Shown one piece after another: positions 63,706-64,000 of a stretch of 64,000 nucleotides of DNA. Under the pieces are notes generated by a model, which saw only the letters and a list, made by a program, of their open reading frames with translations, ran no database searches and was not told the origin of the DNA. The stretch is from the NCBI GenBank assembly GCA_016931535.1, contig JAFGEP010000097.1:16091-80090 (forward strand), written 5' to 3'. How positions within the stretch are numbered: the first letter of the stretch is position 1; each line of letters begins with the position of its first letter. Both the position numbers and the translations under genes were made by a program. The stretch is from Bradymonadales bacterium (GTDB lineage: Bacteria > Myxococcota_A > Bradymonadia > JAFGEP01).

Positions 63706-64000
63706 ATGAGGTCACCAAAAGCCACATTCCTGACCGCCCTGGCGATGGCCACCACGCTGGTGTTGTACTCGCTCAGCGTGGCGGCCCAGACCTCCCAACC
63801 GGAAATCGACCAACCACCCGAAGGGGTAGCCCACCAAGCCGAGGCACTGGGTACCGGTGCGCCCGAGGCATCCCCCGCCGTGCTGGAGCAGACCGAACCG
63901 CCCCAGGAACCTGCGGTCGAGCCCGAAGTACCGGAGATCCCGGTCCCCGGCCTCCAACCGGAAGGAGAGATCCCGCCCCCGGAGGCTGAGGCGGCAGGGA
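63706..64000 (+). CDS. exported Pro/Glu-rich protein, N-terminal part (runs off window)
   Basis: 98 codons are visible. A signal peptide (FLTALAMATTLVLYSLSVAA, cleavage near AQT) is followed by a Pro/Glu/Ala-rich disordered segment (PEVPEIPVPGLQPEGEIPPP). The ATG at 63706 has AGGAG upstream. It lies 26 bases after the GlmL-partner gene, so it probably belongs to the same operon. The folded domain, if any, lies outside the window. Confidence 0.8.
   Translation, partial: MRSPKATFLTALAMATTLVLYSLSVAAQTSQPEIDQPPEGVAHQAEALGTGAPEASPAVLEQTEPPQEPAVEPEVPEIPVPGLQPEGEIPPPEAEAAG

Overview
The window is about 64 kb of GC-rich bacterial chromosome with dense coding on both strands. It resembles a Gram-negative, deltaproteobacterial or Myxococcota-type organism. 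Signs of this are many Sec and lipoprotein signals, a secreted lipoprotein with MopE-like metal-binding motifs, an AgmX-type C-terminal domain on a pseudokinase, an eCIS-associated DUF4157 protein, Ser/Thr kinase and PP2C modules, an ECF sigma factor and an Rsb-like partner-switching locus. The taxonomic placement is inference from gene content only.

Left part (1-12 kb): the end of what looks like a surface-polysaccharide or cell-surface locus on the minus strand (radical SAM enzyme, methyltransferase, RmlD, B12-dependent radical SAM enzyme). Next come gene debris, a peptide-binding lipo/periplasmic protein, a DUF4157 protein with an unknown neighbour, methionine aminopeptidase and an SDR-type threonine dehydrogenase. 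12-24 kb: two large exported cysteine-rich lipoproteins flank a LemA-like/TPM pair. They are followed by a tight minus-strand operon of a HAD phosphatase, a DUF2207 membrane protein ending in ten HSAC repeats, a membrane protein and a radical SAM/SPASM enzyme with a PqqD-like recognition domain. This looks like a peptide-modification system.

24-32 kb: a plus-strand partner-switching operon (STAS protein, PAS/coiled-coil protein, HAMP-SpoIIE phosphatase, TPR protein, PhnD-like binding protein, receiver-HATPase anti-sigma-like protein). 32-36 kb: a small gene, DedA, TsaE, then about 1.6 kb with no credible protein gene. On the minus strand this stretch has a near-consensus promoter and many hairpins capped by canonical CUUG, UUCG and GNRA tetraloops, so I call it a large structured non-coding RNA.

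36-50 kb: a pseudokinase flanked by two small exported proteins, a MepA-HEAT murein peptidase, a housekeeping run (uracil-DNA glycosylase, CoaBC, CoA NUDIX hydrolase), a PPC-domain protein, HU with its promoter and terminator, an ECF sigma factor, an LPG-synthase-like membrane protein, a GT28-fold protein and tRNA-Cys. 50-64 kb: a CPBP protease, a NUDIX hydrolase, a VWA protein facing an FHA plus kinase-PP2C fusion pair, a sensor histidine kinase, a pteridine-reductase-like SDR, a degenerate GGDEF protein, and an overlapping set ending in an orphan GlmL/MutL-type ATPase with an unknown barrel-domain partner. The last gene runs off the window.
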